NCBI RefSeq assembly: GCF_024648825.1
Contig: NZ_JANBBE010000007.1
Location: forward strand, 418,670 to 482,669
Reading direction: 5' to 3'
From: Lentzea californiensis
GTDB lineage: Bacteria > Actinomycetota > Actinomycetes > Mycobacteriales > Pseudonocardiaceae
Length of the DNA: 64,000 bases
The notes below the pieces were generated by a model, which was given only the letters and a program-made list of their open reading frames with translations, did no database searches and had not been told where the DNA came from. This document shows positions 50,447-57,834 of this stretch, piece after piece (the stretch's first letter is position 1; every line of letters begins with the position of its first letter). The translations under genes were made by a program, and so were the position numbers.

Positions 50447-50869
50447 ATGCGGTTCATGGTCATCGTCAAGGCGAACGAGGACACCGAGAACTTCGTCATG
50501 CCCACCACAGAGGAACTGGCCGCGATGGGCGACTACAACGAGGAGCTCGTCAAGGCCGGGGTCATGCTCGCGGGCGACGGTCTCTACCCGAGCGCGAAGG
50601 GCGCGCGGGTCGCGTTCGACGGCAAGGGCGGCACGACGGTCGTCGACGGCCCGTTCGCCGAGACCAAGGAACTGATCGCCGGCTTCTGGATCTGGGAGCT
50701 GCCGTCGCTGCAGGACGCCGTGGAGTGGCTGAAGAAGGCGCCGTTCCAGACCGGTGAGGTGGAGATCCGGCAGATCCACGGCCCCGAGGCGTTCGAGAGC
50801 GTCGTCACGCCCGAGATCCAGGCGCAGGAGGACCGCATGCGCGAGCAGATCGCCGCGCAGGGCCAGTGA
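50447..50869 (+). CDS. YciI family protein
   Basis: A 140-residue YciI/DGPF-domain protein: RFMVIVKANEDTENFVMPTTEELAAMGDYNEELVKAGVMLAGDGLYPSAKGARVAF, followed by VVDGPFAETKELIAGFWIWEL and PFQTGEVEIRQIHGPEAF. Such proteins are frequently encoded beside ECF sigma factors, but none is seen here. AGAGGAGAT precedes the ATG. Function unknown; the paralogous protein at 162-683 is more divergent. Confidence 0.92.
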   Translation: MRFMVIVKANEDTENFVMPTTEELAAMGDYNEELVKAGVMLAGDGLYPSAKGARVAFDGKGGTTVVDGPFAETKELIAGFWIWELPSLQDAVEWLKKAPFQTGEVEIRQIHGPEAFESVVTPEIQAQEDRMREQIAAQGQ

Positions 50870-50879
50870 GCGCGGGGCG

Positions 50880-50904
50880 GGGCCGGGCGGCGACCGCCCG
50901 GCCC
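50880..50904 (+). terminator. Terminator after YciI gene
   Basis: GGGCCGGGCGG pairs with CCGCCCGGCCC around CGA, 11 bases after the stop. Confidence 0.75.
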
Positions 50905-50979
50905 TGCCGCGACAGCCGAAGTCGTTGCGGGAACAGGAAGTTCAGCGGACCGCGGTCCTGATCGTGACCGCGTTCCGGG

Positions 50980-51717
50980 TCAGCGTCCGCGACGGGGTTT
51001 CGCGCGCTTCGCGGGCTGCTTCTTCTGCTGCGACGCCGGACCCCGCCGTTGCTGGGATGCCTGCTTGGGAGCCTGCTTCTGCGCCTGTTTCTGCGTTTGC
51101 TTCTGCGCGGGCTCGGCCGCGGGGCCGCGGGTGCTGTTGGCCGTGCGGCCGCGCACGATGCCGATCATGTGCTCGATCAGCTCGGGGTTCTCGTCGCGGA
51201 TGGGGAACGACAGCGCGACGCGCGACTGCGGCGCGTCGGACAGCGGCACGTGCTTCAGGTCCTTGCGGTGGTGAAGGCGGGCCAGCGACTGCGGCACGAC
51301 CAGCACGCCGGCGCCCGCCGCCACGACCGCGATGGCGTCCGCGGTGGTCTCCGGGCGTTCGACGGGCGGCTGACCGGGCACCTCGTCCCAGACCAGCGTG
51401 TCGTCGAGCGGCTGCCACAGGACTTGCTCCGCCAGGTCCTCGAGGGACAGTTCCTCGGCCGCGGCGAACTCGTGGTCCTTCGGGAACACGACGACCGTGG
51501 TCTCGGTGTAGAGCGGGATCGCGTGCAGGTCCTCCCGGTCGCCCGGCAACCTGAGCAGCGCGGCGTCGGCCTCGCCGGCGCGCACCTTGGCGGCCGCTTC
51601 GGCGACGGGTACCTGCACGAGGGTCAGCTCGGTCTCCGGCAGGCGTTCCTGCCAGACCCGTGCCCACTTGCCCGGCGTCACGCCTGGGACGTACGCGAGC
51701 GTGAACGATCCGGTCAC
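50980..51717 (-). CDS. LysR substrate-binding domain protein lacking HTH
   Basis: A 245-residue protein that begins directly with the effector domain of LysR regulators (FTLAYVPGVTPGKWARVWQERLPETELTLVQV, ... AIPLYTETTVVVFPKDHEF, ... AIAVVAAGAGVLVVPQSLARL). The usual N-terminal HTH is absent and no upstream frame encodes it. The C-terminal 40 residues are repetitive Lys/Gln/Ala (KQTQKQAQKQAPKQ, then KKQPAKRAKPRRGR) and strongly basic. It might bind a ligand and nucleic acid through the tail. It faces the DUF5997 gene over 38 bases. Confidence 0.85.
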   Translation of the reverse strand: MTGSFTLAYVPGVTPGKWARVWQERLPETELTLVQVPVAEAAAKVRAGEADAALLRLPGDREDLHAIPLYTETTVVVFPKDHEFAAAEELSLEDLAEQVLWQPLDDTLVWDEVPGQPPVERPETTADAIAVVAAGAGVLVVPQSLARLHHRKDLKHVPLSDAPQSRVALSFPIRDENPELIEHMIGIVRGRTANSTRGPAAEPAQKQTQKQAQKQAPKQASQQRRGPASQQKKQPAKRAKPRRGR

Positions 51718-51755
51718 GCGCTGAGGCTACCGGACGCAACGGTTACTCTTTGCGC

Positions 51756-52139
51756 ATGAAGTCGCAGCAGACCATGAAGCCCGCCACCGCCGCCAAGAAG
51801 CTCGGCGTGTACCTCGAGGCGACGCCCGAGGAGTTCCAGGCGGGCGTGGTGTCGCGCGACGAGCTGAACGAGCTGCAGGCCAACCCGCCGCAGTGGCTGG
51901 CAGACCTGCGCAGCAACGGCCCGCACCCCAAGCAGCTCATCGCGCAGAAGCTCGGTATCTCGACCAGCGCCCTGGTGCGCGCCGGCATCACCGAGGCGCT
52001 GACCACCGAGCAGATCAACGCGATCAAGGACGAGAACCCGGACTGGCTGGTGCACGAGCGCGCCACCTACAAGGAGTTCAAGGCCGAGGAAGCGCGTCTG
52101 GCGGAGAAGGCGCGCCTCGAAGAGGCAGAGGCGGAGTAA
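51756..52139 (+). CDS. DUF5997 family protein
   Basis: A 127-residue protein: KPATAAKKLGVYLEATPEEFQAGVVSRDELNELQANPPQWLADLRSNGPHPKQLIAQKLGIS, then ALTTEQINAIKDENPDWLVHERATYKEFKAEEARL. The helical layout with an HTH-like KQLIAQKLGISTSALVRAGI segment suggests DNA or RNA binding. DUF5997 is common in actinobacteria, often adjacent to the LysR-like gene seen here; function unknown. Start ATG 51756. Confidence 0.88.
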   Translation: MKSQQTMKPATAAKKLGVYLEATPEEFQAGVVSRDELNELQANPPQWLADLRSNGPHPKQLIAQKLGISTSALVRAGITEALTTEQINAIKDENPDWLVHERATYKEFKAEEARLAEKARLEEAEAE

Positions 52140-52303
52140 CGGTCGGCCCGCACGAACGGGATCTCCCGCTCACCCATTTCGGCGCGCTCCGCACCTGGCG
52201 GGGCGCGCCGTCCCGTTTCCCCGCGCCTTCCGGCGCGAGCGAAAACAGGCTCACCGCCGCAAACTACGAGGATCGAGGCAGGCGAACGGTTAGGTTGGTG
52301 GGC

Positions 52304-53248
52304 ATGGGCAAGTCCCCGGCTGTGGAGCTCGAGGTGGAGGACCGCGTCGTGCGGATCTCCAACCCCGACCGCGTCTACTTCCCCGCGCGCGGCGAGACGA
52401 AGCTGGATCTCGCGAACTACTACCTGTCCGTCGGCGCCGGGATCGTCCGCGCCCTGCGGGAACGGCCGTGCATGCTGCACCGCTTCCCCGAGGGCGTCAC
52501 GGGCGAGAAGGTGCACCAGAAAAGGCTTCCGAACGGTGCGCCGCCGTGGATCCGGACGGTCCGGGTGCACTTCCCGCGCTACAACCGCCACGCGGACGAA
52601 CTGTGCGTCACGCACGTCGCGGACGTGATCTGGGCGGTGCAGATGTCCACTGTGGAGTTCCACCCGTGGAACTCGCGCGCCGCCGACACCGAGAAGCCCG
52701 ACGAGTGGCGCATCGACCTCGACCCCGGCCCCACGTGCACCTTCGACCGCGTGCGGCGGGTGGCACTGGTGGCGCAGGAGGTGCTGGCCGAACTGGGCGC
52801 GACGGGCTTCCCGAAGACCTCGGGCTCGAAGGGCCTGCACATCTACGTGCGGATCAAGCCCGACCACGGGTTCCAGGACGTGCGCAAGGCGGCCCTGGCG
52901 TTCGCGCACGAGGTCGAACGACGCGCGCCGGACGACGTCGAGACCACGTGGTGGCGCAAGGACCGCGACCCGTCGCTGGTCTTCGTGGACTACAACCAGA
53001 ACACGCGCGACCGGACGATCGCCAGCGCCTACTCGGTGCGCGGCTACCCGGAGGCGACGGTGTCGACGCCGATCCGCTGGGACGAGGTCCCGGACGCCGA
53101 CCCGCGCGACTTCACCATCGCCACCGTGCCGAAGCGCTACGCCGAACTGGGCGACCTGCACGCCGGGATCGACGACGCTGCCTGGTCGATCGAACCGCTG
53201 CTGGAGTGGGCCGCCCGCGACGAACTCGAGGTTCCCGATGAGCAGTAG
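52304..53248 (+). CDS. LigD-like DNA polymerase/primase domain protein 1
   Basis: A 314-residue stand-alone archaeo-eukaryotic primase-type polymerase of the LigD PolDom family. Catalytic Asp138 and Asp140 in RIDLDPGP, His179 in TSGSKGLHIYVRI, and VDYNQNTRDRTIASAYSVR. The N terminus has the ISNPDRVYFPARGETKLDLANYYLSV motif. It inserts short NTP stretches at gaps or ends during repair. It overlaps the next gene by 11 bases; the pair may act with a DNA ligase C such as that at 33658. ATG 52304; GTG at 52298 possible. Confidence 0.92.
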   Translation: MGKSPAVELEVEDRVVRISNPDRVYFPARGETKLDLANYYLSVGAGIVRALRERPCMLHRFPEGVTGEKVHQKRLPNGAPPWIRTVRVHFPRYNRHADELCVTHVADVIWAVQMSTVEFHPWNSRAADTEKPDEWRIDLDPGPTCTFDRVRRVALVAQEVLAELGATGFPKTSGSKGLHIYVRIKPDHGFQDVRKAALAFAHEVERRAPDDVETTWWRKDRDPSLVFVDYNQNTRDRTIASAYSVRGYPEATVSTPIRWDEVPDADPRDFTIATVPKRYAELGDLHAGIDDAAWSIEPLLEWAARDELEVPDEQ

Positions 53249-54170
53249 CCCGCTGAAGTTCTCGTCGCTCGACCAGCCGTTGTTCGGCGGGTTGCTCAAG
53301 GGCGACCTGGTGGAGTACCTGGACTTCGTGGCCGGCCGGTTCGTGCCGGTGCTCGCGGGGCGGCAGCTGTCGGTGTGGCGGATCCTGCGCGGCCAGGACC
53401 CGTTCATGCAGAAGAACGTTCCCAAGTACACACCGGACTACGTCAGGACCGTCGAGGTCTGGGCGGAGGCGTCGCACCGCAAGATCAAGTACGCGATCTG
53501 CGACGACAAGCAGACGCTGATGTGGTTCGCGAACCAGCGCGCGGTCGAGTACCACGTGCCGCTGTACCTCGGTGAACACTTCGGCGAGGACCACTACCAG
53601 ACCCACATGGTGCTCGACATCGACCCGCCGGAGGGCGCCGGGTTCGACGTCGTGGTCGGGTCGGCGCTGCTGATCCGCGAGGCGCTGGCGCAGGCCGGTC
53701 TCGAAGGCGCGGTCAAGACCAGCGGCGCCAAGGGCGTGCACATCTTCGTGCCGCTGGAGGAGCACTCCCCCGACGACGTGGCCGCGGCGACGCGCGCGGT
53801 GGCCGTGCGGGCGGAGAAGCTCGACCCGTCGCTGGCGACCACCGCCTACATCCGGGCCGAACGGGGCGGGAAGGTGTTCCTGGACTCGACGCGCGCCTGG
53901 GGTGCCACGGTCGTCGCCGCCTACAGCCCCCGGTTGCGCGAGGGCCTGCCGATCTCGTTCCCCGTGCCGTGGGAGTCCCTGAAGGACGTCACGCCGGCCG
54001 ACTTCACGATCAGGACCCGGTTCGACGGCGACCCGTGGGCCGAGCTGATGCCGAAGCCGCAACGCCTGCCCGCCGACCTGGTCGCCGAGGGCCACACCAT
54101 CCCGGTCGCCCGCGTGGTCGCGATGCACGAGGGCAAGCGGCGCAAGGCTCAGCGGGAACGCGAGAAGTAG
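53238..54170 (+). CDS. LigD-like DNA polymerase/primase domain protein 2
   Basis: A 310-residue homologue in tandem. Catalytic Asp127 and Asp129 in MVLDIDPP, His168 in TSGAKGVHIFVPL. Its N-terminal part (KGDLVEYLDFVAGRFVPVLAGRQLSVWRILRGQDPFMQKN) differs from the first copy, so the two are not recent duplicates. The ATG lies inside the end of gene 1, so translation is coupled. The last 22 bases overlap the convergent caspase-type gene. Confidence 0.92.
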   Translation: MSSSPLKFSSLDQPLFGGLLKGDLVEYLDFVAGRFVPVLAGRQLSVWRILRGQDPFMQKNVPKYTPDYVRTVEVWAEASHRKIKYAICDDKQTLMWFANQRAVEYHVPLYLGEHFGEDHYQTHMVLDIDPPEGAGFDVVVGSALLIREALAQAGLEGAVKTSGAKGVHIFVPLEEHSPDDVAAATRAVAVRAEKLDPSLATTAYIRAERGGKVFLDSTRAWGATVVAAYSPRLREGLPISFPVPWESLKDVTPADFTIRTRFDGDPWAELMPKPQRLPADLVAEGHTIPVARVVAMHEGKRRKAQREREK

Positions 54171-56845
54171 GCGACCACCGCCGCCGCGAGTGGCAGCGCC
54201 ACGTGGGCGACGCCGGTGAACGCCGGTTCGTCGGTGGACACGAAGTCGCTGGCGCGCACCAGGAGTCCGGCCGCGACGGCCACGACCGCCGCGAACCTGG
54301 CGGTGCCGGTGGCCGAGACGACGATCAGCGGGACGACGACCAGCCCGGCCAGGCTCGCGTGGGTGATGTACGTCGGGGCCTCGACGGTCAGCGTGACGAC
54401 CGCGTCCAGCACCAGCAGCGCGGGCGCGATCGTGCTGAGCCACCGCCCGTCCCGCCAGGTCCGGTACACCGCCAGGCAGGTGAGCGCGGCCGCGGTGGCG
54501 ATCACCGTGACGTCCTCGCCGTCGCCGTTGATCGACATCAGGTCGTGAGCCGCGTAGGCGACGACGTAGACGCCCAGCGCTCCCAGACCGCCGCCCGCGA
54601 CGGCCGGCCACCACGGGGTCGTCGTGCAGGCGACGGCGAGGGCGGTCGCCGCCAGCGCGTACGGCATCCAGGTGGAGTCGTGGCCGCTGACCAGGCCTGT
54701 CGTACCCGCCAGCAGGCCCAGCGCGGCGCCCGGCGCCCAGGGGTGGTCCCGGCAGGTGAGCACGAACAGCGCCGCGACCAGCGCCCACGGCCAGACCGCG
54801 GCGAACACGAAGGTGTGGGGGCTGGAGTCGCCGAGGCGGCCGAGGATGCCGCCGGGGATCGCCATCAGGCTCAGGACCAGGAGAGTCAGGGCCAGGCCCG
54901 CAGCGAGGCGGGGCAGCGCGGCCGTGAGGGCGGCAGGCGTGAGGGCGGCAGGCGTGAGGGTTGCGGCAGGCGTGGCCGGTGCCTCGCGGCTCACGGGCGG
55001 GTCCGACTCGGCCAGTGTGTGGCGGCTCGAGGGAATGCCCGGCTCGGACGATGTCTGGCGGCTCGAGGACATTCCCGGCTCGGACGAGGCGTGGCGCGTG
55101 GGCGAGTCCGACTCGGACGTTGCCTGGCGGCTCGTGGGCGAGCCTGAGTCCAGCTGCGTCCCGCGGACCGCGGACATGCCCGGCTCGGCCGATGCCTGGC
55201 GGCTCGCGGCCGACTCCACCTGTGCCCCGCGCCTCGCAGGCGAGCCTGAGTCCAGCTGCGTCCCGCGGACCGCGGACATGTCCGGTTCGGCCGATGTCCC
55301 ACGGCCCGCGGGCGTGCCCGGCTCGGCCGGTGTCCGGCGCCGTCCCGGCGTGCCCGGCTCGGCCGCGCCTGAGCCGGACGCGGTGGGCGAGGTCTGCCCC
55401 GGCCTCTTCGGAATCGATCCCGCCTGGCCCCCTCCGGGGGAGGCAGAAGCCCCCACTCCCATCGTCTCAGGCGGCACCGACAGTTTCCGGGCCGTCGTGT
55501 CGTGCCCCGGCGGCTTCGAGGCCGACGCCGGTGCGGCCTTCTCCCCCAGCGCCTCTCGGGCCGCCGACGCCACCATGCGGCTGTCGTCGTCCGTCAGCCT
55601 CCGCAACGCCATCCGCGCCGCCAGCACCCGCCCCTCGTGCGCGACGGACAGCAGCCGGCGCAGTTCGGGGACCGCCCCTGCCCGCACGCCCGGCAGCGAG
55701 TGGTCGATCGCCTCCTGCAGTTCCGGTGGCAGCGGGGCCGGCACCGTGACCGGGCGGACGCGGCGGGCTATGCGCAGGTCGCCTCGCACGTCGAGCATCC
55801 ACTTGCCGGGCGTCTGGTGCGGGGTCACGCGGCGGACGCGGTCGTAGACGTAGTCGTAGAGCTCGTCCAGGCCCACGTGGCCGTCCTGGTCGCGGTCGGC
55901 GTCGCCCGATTCCAGGCCGTGCACCAGGGCTGAGGTGAAGACCGACGGTTCGCCCTCGGACGAGTCGGCCACGGCGGCGCCCTCGAAGGCGTACTCCATG
56001 GCCGACGAGGCGGTGATGACGGCGCGGCCGCTGCCGCCGAACTGTTCCTCCAGGCCGACGGAGCCGCCCGCGCGGGCGACCATGCCCCGGCCGAACGCGC
56101 CGGAGTAGCAGCAGTCCAGCAGCAGCACGATGCGGCGGGAGCGGGAGCGGTTCATGCGGCGGGCCACGAAGTCCGCGGACACGGCGGTGCCGGCCAGGCG
56201 GGAGAGCTTGGTGCCGGACGTGGCGAAGTGCAGTTCGCCGGCCTCGTCCTTCACGCCGTGGCCGGAGAAGTGCAGGACCAGGAGGTCGTCCGGTTCGCGG
56301 TCGGCGAAGAAGTCCTCGACCGCCTCGTTCACCTCGGCGGCCGAGGAGTTGATCATGGTCCGCACGTGGAAGGCGCCGATGCGCGGGTCCGCGAGCACCT
56401 CGCCCAGGCGGGCGGCGTCGTGGGCCGGGGCGCGCAGGGAGGACAGGCCGGGGTCGGCGAACTCGTGGCTCGCGATGATCAGCGCGTAGCGGTGGAGGTG
56501 GCGGCCGAGCCACGCGGAACGCTGCGCCAGCTCGGCTTCCGACGGGTCGCCGGTCAGTTCCAGGGTGTCGCCGCCCGCCTCGACGGTCACCGATCGCTCG
56601 CGGCGCTGGCCGAGCCACGACGACACCGCGTTGATCAGCGCGGCCAGCACGGTCGACTGGGAGACGGTGGTCAGCAGGGTGCCGAGCTCGTTCAGGTCGA
56701 CGGCCTTGGCGCCCTCGGGTGCCTCGCCGGGAACGCCGGAGACGGCGACGACCTCTCCCAGCTCCGTCCGCAGGAACGCGGTGAGCTGCTCGATTCGCTC
56801 GTCGTCGGCGCCGTCCTCGTACACGCGCAGTGTGACGTCGGTCAT
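54149..56845 (-). CDS. EACC1-caspase-EF-hand membrane protein
   Basis: An 898-residue protein. ATG 56845 has GGGAGG six bases upstream. Domains: EACC1-like N terminus (about 1-108), then a caspase-like (C14) protease (about 118-350) with His196 in HFSGHGV and Cys246 in LLLDCCYSGAF. An EF-hand loop D317-E328 (DRDQDGHVGLDE) lies within or right after the protease. A HEAT-like part (about 372-435) is followed by a Ser/Pro/Glu linker of over 200 residues with 14-residue repeats, and the C-terminal 260 residues carry eight to ten membrane helices. EACC1 modules mark effector proteins of bacterial conflict systems, so this may be a calcium-gated membrane-bound protease that triggers cell death. Confidence 0.88.
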   Translation of the reverse strand: MTDVTLRVYEDGADDERIEQLTAFLRTELGEVVAVSGVPGEAPEGAKAVDLNELGTLLTTVSQSTVLAALINAVSSWLGQRRERSVTVEAGGDTLELTGDPSEAELAQRSAWLGRHLHRYALIIASHEFADPGLSSLRAPAHDAARLGEVLADPRIGAFHVRTMINSSAAEVNEAVEDFFADREPDDLLVLHFSGHGVKDEAGELHFATSGTKLSRLAGTAVSADFVARRMNRSRSRRIVLLLDCCYSGAFGRGMVARAGGSVGLEEQFGGSGRAVITASSAMEYAFEGAAVADSSEGEPSVFTSALVHGLESGDADRDQDGHVGLDELYDYVYDRVRRVTPHQTPGKWMLDVRGDLRIARRVRPVTVPAPLPPELQEAIDHSLPGVRAGAVPELRRLLSVAHEGRVLAARMALRRLTDDDSRMVASAAREALGEKAAPASASKPPGHDTTARKLSVPPETMGVGASASPGGGQAGSIPKRPGQTSPTASGSGAAEPGTPGRRRTPAEPGTPAGRGTSAEPDMSAVRGTQLDSGSPARRGAQVESAASRQASAEPGMSAVRGTQLDSGSPTSRQATSESDSPTRHASSEPGMSSSRQTSSEPGIPSSRHTLAESDPPVSREAPATPAATLTPAALTPAALTAALPRLAAGLALTLLVLSLMAIPGGILGRLGDSSPHTFVFAAVWPWALVAALFVLTCRDHPWAPGAALGLLAGTTGLVSGHDSTWMPYALAATALAVACTTTPWWPAVAGGGLGALGVYVVAYAAHDLMSINGDGEDVTVIATAAALTCLAVYRTWRDGRWLSTIAPALLVLDAVVTLTVEAPTYITHASLAGLVVVPLIVVSATGTARFAAVVAVAAGLLVRASDFVSTDEPAFTGVAHVALPLAAAVVAYFSRSR

Positions 56846-56887
56846 AGCGGCCTCCCACCCGAGAGGTCGCTCACCGGGCACGAAGCA

Positions 56888-57766
56888 TTACGACGGGTCG
56901 GAACCCCGCAAGGCCGCCCACCACAGGCCCAGCACCGCGGCGATCACGGTGGCCGTGATCCAGCCGGTGAACCCGCTGCCGTCCAGGTAGGCCCAGAACA
57001 GGCCGACGACCGGCGCGGGCACCATGAACACCGCGTCGACCCGCAGTTGCGCGACCAGGCCACGCGGCGCGCGCGTGTCCGGATCGGGCTGCACGGGGTT
57101 GTCGAGCCGGCGGCCGCGCGGGTGCTTGGTCACCGGGCGGCCGGACGGGTAGACGGTCACTCCGCCGACGACGGCGACCCGGCCGCCGCGCAGTTCGACG
57201 TCCGACGGCGACGGCAGCGTCACGAGCACCGGGTCGTAGTAGACGGGCAGCCAGCGCTCGACCGGCCCCTCGACCTCCAGCCACGACCGCACCATCAACC
57301 CGGACTGCAGCCGGATCCGCCGCACGGACACCGTGGCCCCCTGCGCACGCGCCGATCGCACTGCCAGAAGCACCCGCACGGCACCGGCGAGGACCACCAG
57401 CAGCGCCACCGCGACGGAGAACGTCACGCCGCCCAGCGCCCGGTCGGTCTCCAGGAACAGGTCCGAGCCCGGGATCACGGCACGCGACGGGTCCGCGGGG
57501 GCGAACGCCACCTGCGTCTGCCGCCCGACGACCCGGGCACCGTTCTCGTAGGCGACGCGGGCGGTGCCGGACGGCCAGCGCACCTCGACCGCACCGTCCG
57601 CAAAGGACACGACCTCTCCCGTGTCGCGGGCCGTCAGCGACGCCAGCACCGCGCGGTCGTCCGAATAGGACAGCCAGGAGAACAACGCGACCACGAAGCA
57701 CACGACGAGCACGACCGCCGTGGTGAACAGCCCGTAGCGCAGAGCACGAACCCGGGAACGCGACAA
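56888..57766 (-). CDS. DUF3592-like membrane protein, next to caspase gene
   Basis: A 292-residue membrane protein. Start TTG 57766 with GGAG about nine bases upstream is inferred, because the frame beyond it reads into the SBP terminator. Spans: YGLFTTAVVLVVCFVVALFSWLSY, VTFSVAVALLVVLAGAVRVLL, and two C-terminal (VDAVFMVPAPVVGLFWAYL and WITATVIAAVLGLWWAAL). The external parts have SH3-like beta structure (TGEVVSFADGAVEVRWPSGTARVAYENGARVVG) as in DUF3592. It lies 42 bases upstream of the caspase gene in the same direction, so it is likely co-transcribed and may be its regulator or partner. Confidence 0.75.
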   Translation of the reverse strand: MSRSRVRALRYGLFTTAVVLVVCFVVALFSWLSYSDDRAVLASLTARDTGEVVSFADGAVEVRWPSGTARVAYENGARVVGRQTQVAFAPADPSRAVIPGSDLFLETDRALGGVTFSVAVALLVVLAGAVRVLLAVRSARAQGATVSVRRIRLQSGLMVRSWLEVEGPVERWLPVYYDPVLVTLPSPSDVELRGGRVAVVGGVTVYPSGRPVTKHPRGRRLDNPVQPDPDTRAPRGLVAQLRVDAVFMVPAPVVGLFWAYLDGSGFTGWITATVIAAVLGLWWAALRGSDPS

Positions 57767-57787
57767 AGCAAGCTCCAAACAGAAAGA

Positions 57788-57819
57788 AACGGCCCGGCGG
57801 GAAGACCCGCCGGGCCGTT
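57788..57819 (-). terminator. Terminator of the peptide ABC operon
   Basis: AACGGCCCGGCGGG pairs perfectly with CCCGCCGGGCCGTT around a 4-base loop, 15 bases after the SBP stop; on the minus strand it is followed by T-rich sequence. Confidence 0.85.
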
Positions 57820-57834
57820 GCACAGCGAACTACA

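Noticed and set aside
57767..57823. Upstream extension of the DUF3592-like gene
   Set aside because: The added codons are the stem of the SBP operon terminator.
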